Shown: in pieces, positions 17,454 to 25,770 of the stretch
Numbering within the stretch: position 1 is the first letter of the stretch
How the letters are laid out: the number at the start of each line of letters is the position of its first letter
From: Deltaproteobacteria bacterium
GTDB lineage: Bacteria > JAGRBM01 > JAHCIT01
Assembly: GCA_026129095.1 (NCBI GenBank)
Contig: JAHCIT010000004.1
Location: forward strand, 248,001 to 312,000
Length of the DNA: 64,000 nucleotides
Direction: 5' to 3'
Notes under the pieces: model-generated
Seen by the model: the letters and a program-made list of their open reading frames with translations, nothing else
Databases searched by the model: none
What the model was told of the DNA's origin: nothing
Made by a program: the position numbers and the translations under genes

Positions 17454-18641
17454 CTACCGGGAAGCCAGAATCGCGTCGATTTCCGCCTTGAAGGCGGAGA
17501 AAGGCTGCGCCCCGGACAGCTTCTTGCCATTCACGAGGAACCCCGGAGTGCCAGTGATGCCGAGGGCGCTTGCCTCCGCCATGTCCTGATCGAGCTGCTT
17601 CTGAGTCTCCCGGTTCTCAAAGCACTTCTTGAACTTCTGCTCGTTGATGCCGAGAGTCTTCACGAAATTGTAGGTCTTGTCCTTGAGATTTCCCTCACTG
17701 AGCGACTTCTGGTTGTCGAAGTAATAGTTGTACAGCTTCCAGAACTTTTCGTCGCCGGCGTCACGCTGCACGCACAGCGATGCAATCGAGGCTTCATCGG
17801 CCCACTTGTGAAACGGCAGGGGCAGGTGCTTGAAGTAGAATGTCACCTTGTCCTTGTAGGCAGGATAAACCTCCTGCCGCATGGTCTTGGCGGCACGGTC
17901 GCAGAACGGACACTGGAAGTCCGAGAACTCGACGATCACCACCTTCCCGTTTTTCGCGCCCTGCTTCGATGCACCCTCCAGAGTGACCATCTTCATCCGC
18001 TCGGCCCTGGGATCGGACTGTGTGTCGGTCCAGACTCCGAAGGTGGCGAACTGTCCGTCATCGGTCACCATCAGCTCGCGGCCGCCTTCTTCCTCGTCTT
18101 CATCCGGGGTCAGCGCCCGGAACGACAGGATCTTGAACCCCGGCATCTCCGACTTGCTCACCTGGTCCAGCTTGTACATTCCTCCGATGGTCACCCAGCG
18201 TCCGTCTTCCGAGGCGTAAACCGGCTTGGTGATCGTCTGCCCACGGGCGCCGAGCACCGCCTCGCCCACAAGAACACCTTTTGCCGACGACCTGCGGAAA
18301 TTCTGGATCTGGATGGTGATTCCGGGCCGGGAGATCCGGTCCTCCAGGGCGGTTACCATCTTGCCGATCACTTCGGCCGGAACATTTACCGGCGCATTCT
18401 CTGTCCATGAAGAATCCTTGCCCGGCTCCTGGGCGTTGGCTGCTGCGGGACGAAGCACGCTGAATACGCCGCCTTCTCCCGGAGCCACCGCCTCCCGGGC
18501 CACCGGTTTCGCGGCCGCTGCAGACGGACGGGCCCGGCTGGCGGTATCTTCCTTCTTTTCGCTGGCAGACTGCGTACATCCGGCGGACGACAGGACGGCC
18601 GCAGATGCGAGACAACCGAGGACCCCTCGTAACTTCAACAT
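17454..18641 (-). CDS. DsbA-family thioredoxin-fold lipoprotein with N-terminal extra domain
   Basis: 395 residues from ATG 18641 (GTG 18665 is an alternative). Signal peptide ends in a lipobox (LSSAGC), so it is lipid-anchored in the envelope. A Lys/Ala/Pro-rich linker and a roughly 140-residue domain of unknown type follow. The C-terminal 170 residues are DsbA-like: CPFC at Cys244-Cys247 in SDFQCPFC, helical insertion, and the cis-Pro motif TGTPGF. The N-terminal domain resembles the region seen before thioredoxin folds in DsbC-like proteins (inference). It is 55 bp downstream of ccdA on the same strand, so a reduced partner, fed electrons by CcdA, is plausible. The four Cys-rich lipoproteins at 23848-25766 are possible clients. 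Confidence 0.85.
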   Translation of the reverse strand: MLKLRGVLGCLASAAVLSSAGCTQSASEKKEDTASRARPSAAAAKPVAREAVAPGEGGVFSVLRPAAANAQEPGKDSSWTENAPVNVPAEVIGKMVTALEDRISRPGITIQIQNFRRSSAKGVLVGEAVLGARGQTITKPVYASEDGRWVTIGGMYKLDQVSKSEMPGFKILSFRALTPDEDEEEGGRELMVTDDGQFATFGVWTDTQSDPRAERMKMVTLEGASKQGAKNGKVVIVEFSDFQCPFCDRAAKTMRQEVYPAYKDKVTFYFKHLPLPFHKWADEASIASLCVQRDAGDEKFWKLYNYYFDNQKSLSEGNLKDKTYNFVKTLGINEQKFKKCFENRETQKQLDQDMAEASALGITGTPGFLVNGKKLSGAQPFSAFKAEIDAILASR

Positions 18642-18696
18642 GGTCGAAACATACCTCTCTGGCACCCACCGGTCCCCGGCAGGCGCATTTACAAGC

Positions 18697-19446
18697 CTAT
18701 AACTGCCAACTGTTCAGGAAAGACAGGTATCCAGCCAGAACTGTCAGATTGTCGGTCACCAATAGCATACCCACCAGCAAAAGGATGCAGCCGGAGACTA
18801 TCTCCACCTTGCGCATGTGAAGCTTGGCACGGCTCATCGCCTTGAGGGCCGGCCGGATCAGAAGCCCGGACATGAGAAACGGTATTCCCAAGCCGGCCGA
18901 GTAGATGACCAGCAGGCCCACACCCTGCGACAATGTCTCCTGCCGTTCCGCCATCAGCAGGATTGCCGCCAGCACCGGCCCAATGCAGGGCGTCCAGCCA
19001 AAGGCGAACGCCAGCCCCAGCAGATAGGCCCCGGCAAGGCTGGCCGGCCGGTGCGTCGTGTGAATACGCGCCTCCCGGTACAGCAGCGGAATCTTGATAA
19101 CACCCATCATGTGCAGGGCAAAGACGATCACCACCACCCCGCCGGCTCGCCCCAGCCACGGCTGGTTCTGGAACAGCACAGAGCCGATGGCACTGGCGGT
19201 CGCCCCCAGCAGGACAAAAATTGTTGAAAACCCGAGTACAAAGAACAGGCTGGCCAGGGCCACCCGCTGCCCGGCTCCTTCGGCCAGGGCGTTCTCGTGC
19301 CCGGCTGTGCCTCGCAGATCGTCCATGGACACACCGGAAATAAACGACAGGTAGCCGGGAACGATCGGAAGCACACAAGGAGACAGAAAACTCACCACCC
19401 CCGCCAGAAAGGCGGCAAAGATGGTCACATGCTGGATGGCATCCAC
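18697..19446 (-). CDS. ccdA: CcdA-type cytochrome c biogenesis/thiol electron transporter
   Basis: 249 residues, about six transmembrane helices. The two redox Cys motifs of the DsbD/CcdA family are present: SFLSPCVLPIVPGY near residue 24 and GWTPCIGPVLAAIL near residue 155. These membrane proteins carry electrons from cytoplasmic thioredoxin to envelope thioredoxin-fold proteins. It lies between the HEAT-repeat gene and the DsbA-like gene on the same strand; the latter is the obvious partner. No other cytochrome c maturation genes are nearby. Confidence 0.9.
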   Translation of the reverse strand: MDAIQHVTIFAAFLAGVVSFLSPCVLPIVPGYLSFISGVSMDDLRGTAGHENALAEGAGQRVALASLFFVLGFSTIFVLLGATASAIGSVLFQNQPWLGRAGGVVVIVFALHMMGVIKIPLLYREARIHTTHRPASLAGAYLLGLAFAFGWTPCIGPVLAAILLMAERQETLSQGVGLLVIYSAGLGIPFLMSGLLIRPALKAMSRAKLHMRKVEIVSGCILLLVGMLLVTDNLTVLAGYLSFLNSWQL

Positions 19447-19522
19447 AACGCAGACAGCCTACCGGCCAGGATACGTCCGGACAATGGACGAGATAGCTAA
19501 ACTCCCGATTCTCAACGTATTT

Positions 19523-20989
19523 TCATCTGTCTTGTCCAGCCGAAGCCGGGGAACCATACCAAACTGGCTTGCCCCGGAAGGTCGGCCGGGGATCCTTGCG
19601 CCACTTGCGCCGGATCAGGCGGTGGACCTCCTGGTAGGTTTCGAATGCCCGGTAGTGGTCGAGCGTCAGGTTGGACGTGAGACGGGGCAGGACATCCTCG
19701 AGAATAGCCACATCGTCCAGAGCAGCCGACAGCACGATCGTCTTCCGGTTTGCAGACAGGGTGAGCCCGTCCGACTCCTGAAGCTCACGAACCAGCTGCT
19801 GCCATGAAACGGGATCCAGAACCTGCCCGGTAAGCGCCGGGTAGACCTCCGGCCATTCGGCCAGCGTACTTTCCATGTCTTCCGTCAGAACCGAATCTAT
19901 GAAATACGCGAAAGAAGGCCACTTGCGCTTTGCCTGAATGAGCAGCTCGCGGTAGCCCTTCGGCTTCAGCCGGAGCAGCCCCTTCACATAATCGGGCCGT
20001 ACCAGCGCCGATTTCTCCTCCAGAAACCGTTCGGCAAGTATCTGGCCACTCTCAGGCATTTGCATGGCGTAGATCGAGGCCACGGCAGTGGAACGGATTT
20101 CCTGGTCGCTGTCACCAAGCGCCTTCGTAAGCGCAGACATAGCCAGCGGGTGTGCCATTTCACCCAGCACGAAGACGATTTCCCGGCGGACGGCACGGTC
20201 GGTTTCCTGGTCATACATCCGTGTCAGGAAGGGAACCGATCGCTCGTCATCCATTTTTCCGAGCGCCCAGACCGCCGTCCGCCGCCGGTCCCCCTTGAGC
20301 GAGGGGATGGTCTTTTCGAGTTCGCGGGCGACGGGAACCCAAGGATAGTGGTCCATGAGCGCCATGAGGCTGCGCCACCGGACGTCGTTCACCAGAGATG
20401 GTTTCCGGATGATCTCAAGAGTCCGTTTCAGGCCAGCCTCCCCCGCCGAAGCGAGCAAAAATGCCATCAGCGCAGGGCTGTGAACCTTGCCTTCCAGTTC
20501 GGCCAGTTCGATATCCATCGGAGGGATATCGAGCAGGCGGTTCATGATGGCAGCAGTGTCCTGCCCCTCCAGACGCAGACAGATATGCAGCCATCTGACA
20601 AACAGATCCGGGTGCAGGGTCGCCCCCACGGGTTCGAGGGCACGCCGGGAGAGTTCGACACCTGAGGGGCCTTCGGCCAGCACGAGCAGGGAGGCAATGA
20701 CGATCAGGTATGCCGGGTTATGATGGCCCTGCTGGAGTGCCTCGCGCAGGAGCGATATGGCGTCCGGGCCTGCACGCTCGAAGCGTGCAACCGCCTCTTC
20801 CATCCGCCGCCTCTGGATTTCGGACTCGTCGTGTTCCTTGGACTGACCGACCGTTTCGAGCGTCTTCAGCGCATCCCTGAGATCAGCCTGCTGGCGCTCG
20901 CTCGGCGACCGGTAAATCTGGGCGGCTGCTGGAGATGCACCGAGAACCACCAGAAGTATGACTGCTGCCCATGAAACCGGATGAAGCAT
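19523..20989 (-). CDS. Secreted HEAT-repeat protein
   Basis: 488 residues. Signal peptide ending near AAAQ (residues 1-25). Several HEAT/PBS-type repeats are visible, for example 'RRTAVWALGKMDDERSVPFL', 'VRREIVFVLGEMAHPLAMSAL' and 'IRSTAVASIYAMQMPESGQIL', about residues 220-330. Such repeats form a helical solenoid for protein binding. No enzyme motif is seen. Upstream is a GAGG site 5 nt before the ATG and a perfect 8-bp hairpin at 21001-21021. The ccdA and DsbA-like genes follow on the same strand with a 76-bp gap, so it may be the first gene of a redox-related operon. Confidence 0.75.
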   Translation of the reverse strand: MLHPVSWAAVILLVVLGASPAAAQIYRSPSERQQADLRDALKTLETVGQSKEHDESEIQRRRMEEAVARFERAGPDAISLLREALQQGHHNPAYLIVIASLLVLAEGPSGVELSRRALEPVGATLHPDLFVRWLHICLRLEGQDTAAIMNRLLDIPPMDIELAELEGKVHSPALMAFLLASAGEAGLKRTLEIIRKPSLVNDVRWRSLMALMDHYPWVPVARELEKTIPSLKGDRRRTAVWALGKMDDERSVPFLTRMYDQETDRAVRREIVFVLGEMAHPLAMSALTKALGDSDQEIRSTAVASIYAMQMPESGQILAERFLEEKSALVRPDYVKGLLRLKPKGYRELLIQAKRKWPSFAYFIDSVLTEDMESTLAEWPEVYPALTGQVLDPVSWQQLVRELQESDGLTLSANRKTIVLSAALDDVAILEDVLPRLTSNLTLDHYRAFETYQEVHRLIRRKWRKDPRPTFRGKPVWYGSPASAGQDR

Positions 20990-21000
20990 ATGGACCTCGC

Positions 21001-21021
21001 TTGATGCGGCAAACGCATCAA
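21001..21021. promoter_or_regulatory. Perfect 8-bp inverted repeat upstream of HEAT-repeat gene
   Basis: TTGATGCG (21001-21008) and CGCATCAA (21014-21021) flank a 5-nt loop. It lies 11 nt before the ATG of the minus-strand gene, next to its ribosome-binding site, so it could bind a repressor or fold in the mRNA leader. The rest of the 20990-21280 gap holds no gene that I can see; it must contain promoters for both divergent genes. Confidence 0.4.
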
Positions 21022-21280
21022 TTCAAAACCTTCGTGGCGTTCCAGGTCCACGACCCCTGCCAGTTCCCGTTTTCGCTTGCGTCCCTGCAAGCAGGTTTGG
21101 TATTTTAGTAGAAGGTTCAGGACTGGTTGCCAACTTGTAACGGTTTAAATCTGACCGGGGAAAAGTGCGAAAGCATTTCTTAACGGACCAAGCTTGTTGC
21201 CTCTGCCTGGCGGCGCGCCAGCGGGGGTTCTTCCTTCACAACCCAGACTCCAGTTTACCCAGACCAAGGGAGGTCATGTC

Positions 21281-21973
21281 ATGCCTGCAGTTCGGCTGGA
21301 AATTCATCCGGTAAACCCGCAACGGCGCTTTCTGGAACGGGCCGTCGAGATCCTTCGAAACGACGGCGTCATCATCTACCCCACCGATACGGTGTACGGG
21401 CTTGGGTGCAACGTCCATTCACGAAAGGCCATCGAACGCATCCACCGGATCAAGAAGCTGAAACCGGGCAAACCGCTCTCATTCGTCTGCGCGGACCTGT
21501 CACATCTTTCCGAATACGCGACGGTTTCAAAGCCTACATTCCGCCTGCTCAAGCACTATCTCCCCGGACCCTATACGTTCATTCTGGAAGCGTCCCGGGA
21601 AGTCCCCAAGCTGCTCCTTTCCAGGCAGAAAACGGTCGGCATCCGGGTGCCGGACTGCAAGTGCTCAAGGGAACTGGTCAAGCTGTGCGATGCGCCGATC
21701 GTCTCGTCGTCAGTTGATGACCGCACCGAAGGGCTCGCCAACGGGCAGCGGCGAATGCTGGCCGATCCGGACGAAATCGAAGCCCAGTACGGCAATGATG
21801 TGGACCTGATCCTGGACATGGGACCGCTGGGCGGCGAGGCGTCCACGGTTGTCTCCCTGATCGGCGACGAGCCGACCCTGCTGCGTGCAGGCAAGGGGAA
21901 AAGCTACTGGTCGGATTCCGGTGGCTGGATCGAAAACGGCGCCGGCGACATTTCGCTGCGCGCACTGGCCTGA
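21281..21973 (+). CDS. Sua5/YciO/YrdC-family protein (threonylcarbamoyl-AMP synthase-like)
   Basis: 230 residues. The YrdC fold signature is present: 'VIIYPTDTVYGLGCN' near the N-terminus, the basic 'IKKLKPGKPLSF' (nucleotide and threonine site) and 'TVGIRVPD', 'PIVSSS'. The family makes threonylcarbamoyl-AMP for tRNA t6A37; YciO is a close paralogue with weaker activity. The KPGKPL sequence and length without a Sua5 C-terminal domain fit YciO or TsaC. ATG 21281 has GGGAGG 7 nt upstream; the frame extends back to 21194 without a better start. Monocistronic. Confidence 0.85.
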   Translation: MPAVRLEIHPVNPQRRFLERAVEILRNDGVIIYPTDTVYGLGCNVHSRKAIERIHRIKKLKPGKPLSFVCADLSHLSEYATVSKPTFRLLKHYLPGPYTFILEASREVPKLLLSRQKTVGIRVPDCKCSRELVKLCDAPIVSSSVDDRTEGLANGQRRMLADPDEIEAQYGNDVDLILDMGPLGGEASTVVSLIGDEPTLLRAGKGKSYWSDSGGWIENGAGDISLRALA

Positions 21974-22030
21974 CGCCGCGTCCAGCCTAACACCGGATAT
22001 TTCCGGCAATCCCGGTCCTGCGGTTTCCTG

Positions 22031-23653
22031 CTACCCGTTCAGGGACTTCAGATAGTCTTCCCGGTCATCGTCGTCGTAAAGCGTCTCGTACGCCTTGGTG
22101 ATCTGGAGGTAAATCGCCGCCACCTTGGCCCGCTCCGCCTGGTCAATATCATGGCTGAGTTTGGCCGGGTGGAATATCCGCGCCAGTTCCACGTACGCCG
22201 TCCGCACTTCTTCCCGGCCTGCATTCCGGGTGACTCCAAGCACCTGGAAATAGTCGTCCGAGTCCAGCGTCTTGAACTTCTCGGCGATCCGCTCGAAGAA
22301 CGGCAGCTCGGACAGCTTGCCAGGAACCCGCTGTGCGGCCGGGACATCCAGCGTATCCGACGGAACAGCGGGCGGCGGGACCGAATGGCTGGCGACAATC
22401 ACACCGGGAATGTCGGGCGCCATCCCCCGGTCGTCTGCAGGACGGACCGGCAGCATTTCACTGCTTACGCGTTCGCTCAGCCGTTCGGAGTCCGGGTCCG
22501 GAAGCGCCTTGAACTCCATATACCCCAGGACCATGAACCCGTATGCAAGACGCAGCATCTGTTCCGGCCGGGGGGCCACTTCCAGAACATTCCGGAGCGT
22601 CCTGCGCCCATCCACCAGCCGGAGCAGTTCTGCTTCGTCATACTCCAGCACAAAGCCGGCGAGATCGCTGTCAAAATCCGCCCAGCTCACCACCTGGTTT
22701 GCGTAAGGCACCATCCGTTTCTTGATCGAGTCGAACGCCATGCGCCGGACAACAGCCTCCTTGAACGAATGCTGTAGCGGTGTGCTGCCCGCAGGCGCAG
22801 GTCCCTTCGGCTTCTCCGGAACGAAACTGTATTCGCCGGCCGCCCATGAAAAGCAGTTCTCGAACTTCTCCGCATGCTGCCGGTTCAGGGCCGCCTGGAG
22901 CTCATCGGCGGTCAGAAGCCCCAGTTCCACCAGCACGTCGCCGTGGCGCTTCTTCCGCTGCTTGGAAATGAGCCGCGTGTCGTCGCACTGGGTCTGGGTG
23001 ATCTTTCCCTCGGCGACCAGCAGCCGTCCCAGCACCTCACTGAGCAGGTTCGACTGGATACCGGTCAGGGCACCATGGACGAAACCAAATGTTTTCCTGA
23101 CCTTCGCCTTGATGGCTGTCAGCGTTCCGGTGCGCTTTTCGGTAACAATCGAACCGATCACTTCGGCGAACGGTGTTTCGGCGAAGGTTCCCTGATACCC
23201 ACCCCCCGCAGCCTCTGACTGTAATCCCGCGCCTCCGGCCTCTTCCCCTTCATCATCCACCCCGGAGTCAACCTCTCCTGCGTGGAAAAGGATACGGTCC
23301 CGCAGCAGCCCCAGGTTGAGCGGCTTGGTCAGAAAATCATTGGCGCCGTATTTCTGCCGGGCCTCGTTCTGGACCTGGGAGGATTTGTACACCGCGCTCA
23401 TCAGGATGATCGGCAGCTTCAAACCATCGGCCTGCTTGCGGATCGCCTGGCAAAGCTCGAAGCCCGTCATTTTCGGCAGCAGCACATCCGACAGGATCAG
23501 GTCCGGCCGGTCCGTCTCAAAAAACTTGAGCCCTTCCAGTCCGTTTGTGGCAAAAACGATCCTGAGCGGCAGGTCCTGCAGCCCTTCCGATATGAAACTT
23601 CGCACCAGCTTGTCATCCTCGACGACAAGCAATTTTTTCGTGGAGTCGCCCAC
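22031..23653 (-). CDS. Response regulator with DUF4388 and degenerate J domain
   Basis: 540 residues from GTG 23653 (GTG 23674 adds 7). N-terminal receiver with DLILSDVLLPKMTG (phospho-acceptor Asp about residue 50-56) and the conserved TKP Lys. A DUF4388 domain follows: GTFAETPFAEVIGSI, then a tandem 'LGRLLVAEGKI'/'RHGDVLVELGLLTADELQAA' motif. Near the C-terminus is a DnaJ-like domain: DYFQVLGVTRNAGREEVRTA, then FHPAK where J proteins have HPD, then ITKAYETL. The HPA change should abolish DnaK stimulation. It probably acts as a phospho-switched scaffold or regulator in motility or development-like pathways, as seen for related myxobacterial proteins (inference). Confidence 0.85.
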   Translation of the reverse strand: MGDSTKKLLVVEDDKLVRSFISEGLQDLPLRIVFATNGLEGLKFFETDRPDLILSDVLLPKMTGFELCQAIRKQADGLKLPIILMSAVYKSSQVQNEARQKYGANDFLTKPLNLGLLRDRILFHAGEVDSGVDDEGEEAGGAGLQSEAAGGGYQGTFAETPFAEVIGSIVTEKRTGTLTAIKAKVRKTFGFVHGALTGIQSNLLSEVLGRLLVAEGKITQTQCDDTRLISKQRKKRHGDVLVELGLLTADELQAALNRQHAEKFENCFSWAAGEYSFVPEKPKGPAPAGSTPLQHSFKEAVVRRMAFDSIKKRMVPYANQVVSWADFDSDLAGFVLEYDEAELLRLVDGRRTLRNVLEVAPRPEQMLRLAYGFMVLGYMEFKALPDPDSERLSERVSSEMLPVRPADDRGMAPDIPGVIVASHSVPPPAVPSDTLDVPAAQRVPGKLSELPFFERIAEKFKTLDSDDYFQVLGVTRNAGREEVRTAYVELARIFHPAKLSHDIDQAERAKVAAIYLQITKAYETLYDDDDREDYLKSLNG

Positions 23654-23847
23654 CCTGGCCCGGTTCCCTCGCACCCACGCGCCCGCAAGGCACGCAGCAT
23701 TCAGTTCGGTTGCGAACAGTATACGGGTGCACTGAAAATCGAGTCAAACTTCGGCGGTGCCCGCCGCAACAAAACAGGATCCGCCAACTTTTGCAGCGCC
23801 CCGGTTGTGCCGGCAATCCGATTCAGAGCGGTACGGGCCGGAAAGAA

Positions 23848-24264
23848 TCAGTTGGAAATCTCGAACTCTCCGCCATCCTCTTCGCACTGGTCCGTTTCCG
23901 AGGAGAAGCTGTCAGCTGATTCGTAGGACCCCAGAAACAGCAGGACACGGGTCAGCGCGAAATCAACGCCACCGAATCTCCGGTCCTCCGGGATAATGCA
24001 GGCGGCCTGGGCCTCTGCCCGGCCGGTACACAGCTCATCCATCAAATAGGTCCCGCCAAAGGTGGCGCACTCTGCTTCCAAACGGTCATGGGCGGCCGTC
24101 CGCTGGCCGTCCTGCAGGGCCGGAAGCACCCGGTACTCAATACAGCGGCCAGTGACACTGTCCAGGCAGCTTCCTGCCAGTGCAAAACTGGTGTCGGCCC
24201 GGTTGCAGCCGGTCGCCGCCATCAGAGCCATCGCTACCGGAACCCATTGAATACACCTGTTCAT
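23848..24264 (-). CDS. Small Cys-rich lipoprotein (family member A)
   Basis: 138 residues from the ATG at 24264. Signal peptide with lipobox ending ATGC. The mature part has eight or so Cys in a pattern shared with the next two genes: Cys-x3-Gly-Gly, Cys-Thr/Pro, Ala-Cys, and near the end Cys-x3-Gly-Gly-x-Phe. No known domain recognised. Probably an outer-membrane or periplasm-facing lipoprotein. It is the last of four similar genes on this strand. Confidence 0.65.
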   Translation of the reverse strand: MNRCIQWVPVAMALMAATGCNRADTSFALAGSCLDSVTGRCIEYRVLPALQDGQRTAAHDRLEAECATFGGTYLMDELCTGRAEAQAACIIPEDRRFGGVDFALTRVLLFLGSYESADSFSSETDQCEEDGGEFEISN

Positions 24265-24295
24265 GCCGGATCCGCTACCCCACTCTCCGATGCAT

Positions 24296-24715
24296 TCAGT
24301 GAAACTCCAATACGCCGTCACGGCCGTTACAATCGCTGATTATTTCCGGGTCGCCGGCCGAATCCCATTGACCGGACATCCAGACGCGCATTCCCGCCAG
24401 CCCTGCACTGTCCGGCGGTTCGACGCAGGTGGCATAACGGTCTTCACCGGGGCACCCGAACAGGGGATTGAAAAGCCCACCAGCCGCAGTGCATTCCGGA
24501 CCGACTACCGCCATGCAGGCCTGCGTAAGCTCCTTGCGAAGTCCCACAGCCGAATCAATACCGTCACAAAGCCCTTCCGACTGCTGGATGCAACTGCACC
24601 CGATAAGCCCGACGGGGGGCACCGACCTGCCACACCCGGCCAGTGGCAGGAATCCCACGGCAAAACAGACTGCCAGCAGGTCCATCGCCCGTTTTTTCCC
24701 TGTCAGTTGCCTCAA
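24296..24715 (-). CDS. Small Cys-rich lipoprotein (family member B)
   Basis: 139 residues. TTG start is chosen because it supplies the basic n-region (KKR) and has GGGGAG 7 nt upstream; ATG 24685 would remove it. Lipobox PLAGC. The mature chain shows Cys-Thr-Ala-Ala-Gly-Gly, FGCPGED, ATC and a final Cys-x3-Asp-Gly, as in its neighbours. Function unknown. Confidence 0.65.
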   Translation of the reverse strand: MRQLTGKKRAMDLLAVCFAVGFLPLAGCGRSVPPVGLIGCSCIQQSEGLCDGIDSAVGLRKELTQACMAVVGPECTAAGGLFNPLFGCPGEDRYATCVEPPDSAGLAGMRVWMSGQWDSAGDPEIISDCNGRDGVLEFH

Positions 24716-24745
24716 GCGTGACTCCCCGCCGGTGTCCGTATCCGG

Positions 24746-25141
24746 TCAGGGGTCACAGGACAAATCCGAAGGACCATCGAATGAACCATCCTTGGATTCG
24801 CAATCCGCCTGAATGTCACAAATCTGTTCGTCTGTAAGTCCGGGGTCCGAGTAGAAGCGGGTTTCGGTGATGCCATCGCCGGACTGCTCGCAGGAGGCAA
24901 TAACCCCTTCATCAGGGCAGCTTTCCAGGGCCGTACCGCCGCCGTCACGGCAGGCGTCGTCAACCGACTCGATCTCCAGTCCCAGGTTGAACCCCGGCGG
25001 AAGATCCAAGCCTCGCAGATCATATTCCCACTGTTCGCAAATGAAGCCGTTCTCGCAGGCCGTCGTCGCCGACAGGGAGGCCCCGCCTCCGCATCCCGCC
25101 AGAACCGCACACAAGACCAGTCCTGTCACCACGTATTGCAT
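24746..25141 (-). CDS. Small Cys-rich lipoprotein (family member C)
   Basis: 131 residues. Short signal peptide with lipobox VLAGC. The Cys pattern is ACRDGGG, ESCPDEG, ASC, then QADCESKDGSFDG near the C-terminus, again matching members A and B. Acidic mature protein. Function unknown; located 30 bp upstream of member B on the same strand. Confidence 0.65.
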   Translation of the reverse strand: MQYVVTGLVLCAVLAGCGGGASLSATTACENGFICEQWEYDLRGLDLPPGFNLGLEIESVDDACRDGGGTALESCPDEGVIASCEQSGDGITETRFYSDPGLTDEQICDIQADCESKDGSFDGPSDLSCDP

Positions 25142-25274
25142 TCAGCCATCCCCGTATCCGGACCGAACATATGGCCCGGTCAAGCGTTCCACTAACCTGG
25201 CGTGGCACTGCCGCCCGAATGATGGAAGTCTAGGCGAGCATCAAAGCCGAGGGAAACCCCCGCCGGAACCATTC

Positions 25275-25766
25275 TCATGGTGTTTCCGCTGACCACATGC
25301 CCTTGAGAGGCGCCGCCTGGCATATGCTTCGGGCACCATCCTGGGCGTCTTCCAGGGTTCCCGTGCCGTCCCAGTACACCGACACCGAAGCCACGAAGTC
25401 GAAATGGATGCCCTGCCCTTCATAAATGAATGTCTGGTCCCGCCGCTCGGGAACCTGGCACCGGCCGATCCGGCCATTTGCCGCCAGAAGTTCCGGACAG
25501 TCCAACAGTTCCACCGACAGGGAACCGGTTTCGGAATCGTAAGCCTCGCCGGTTTCCACACATACTTCTCCCGCCGCCGCCTGCCGGAGCGCTTCTGTCC
25601 CCGCAACGGTTTCCACGGCATCGACTGCCACATCCACTTCAACGCAGATGGGAACTGTTGCCAGCGGCGCCGAACAGGTTCCGGCCCGCTGCAAGCCGCG
25701 CCCGTCACCGCCACAGGCGGTGGCCAGCATCAGGAAAACCGGCGCTACCTTCCAGAATCTGCCCAA
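25275..25766 (-). CDS. Small Cys-containing lipoprotein (more distant member D)
   Basis: 163 residues from a TTG start, four bases after the stop of the acyl-CoA dehydrogenase gene, suggesting translational coupling. Signal peptide with lipobox ATAC. The mature chain has six Cys, with LDCPELL, GRC and SICQAAPLKGMW roughly in the order seen in A-C, but the spacing is looser. Membership in the same family is likely but not certain. Confidence 0.55.
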   Translation of the reverse strand: MGRFWKVAPVFLMLATACGGDGRGLQRAGTCSAPLATVPICVEVDVAVDAVETVAGTEALRQAAAGEVCVETGEAYDSETGSLSVELLDCPELLAANGRIGRCQVPERRDQTFIYEGQGIHFDFVASVSVYWDGTGTLEDAQDGARSICQAAPLKGMWSAETP

Positions 25767-25770
25767 CAGT

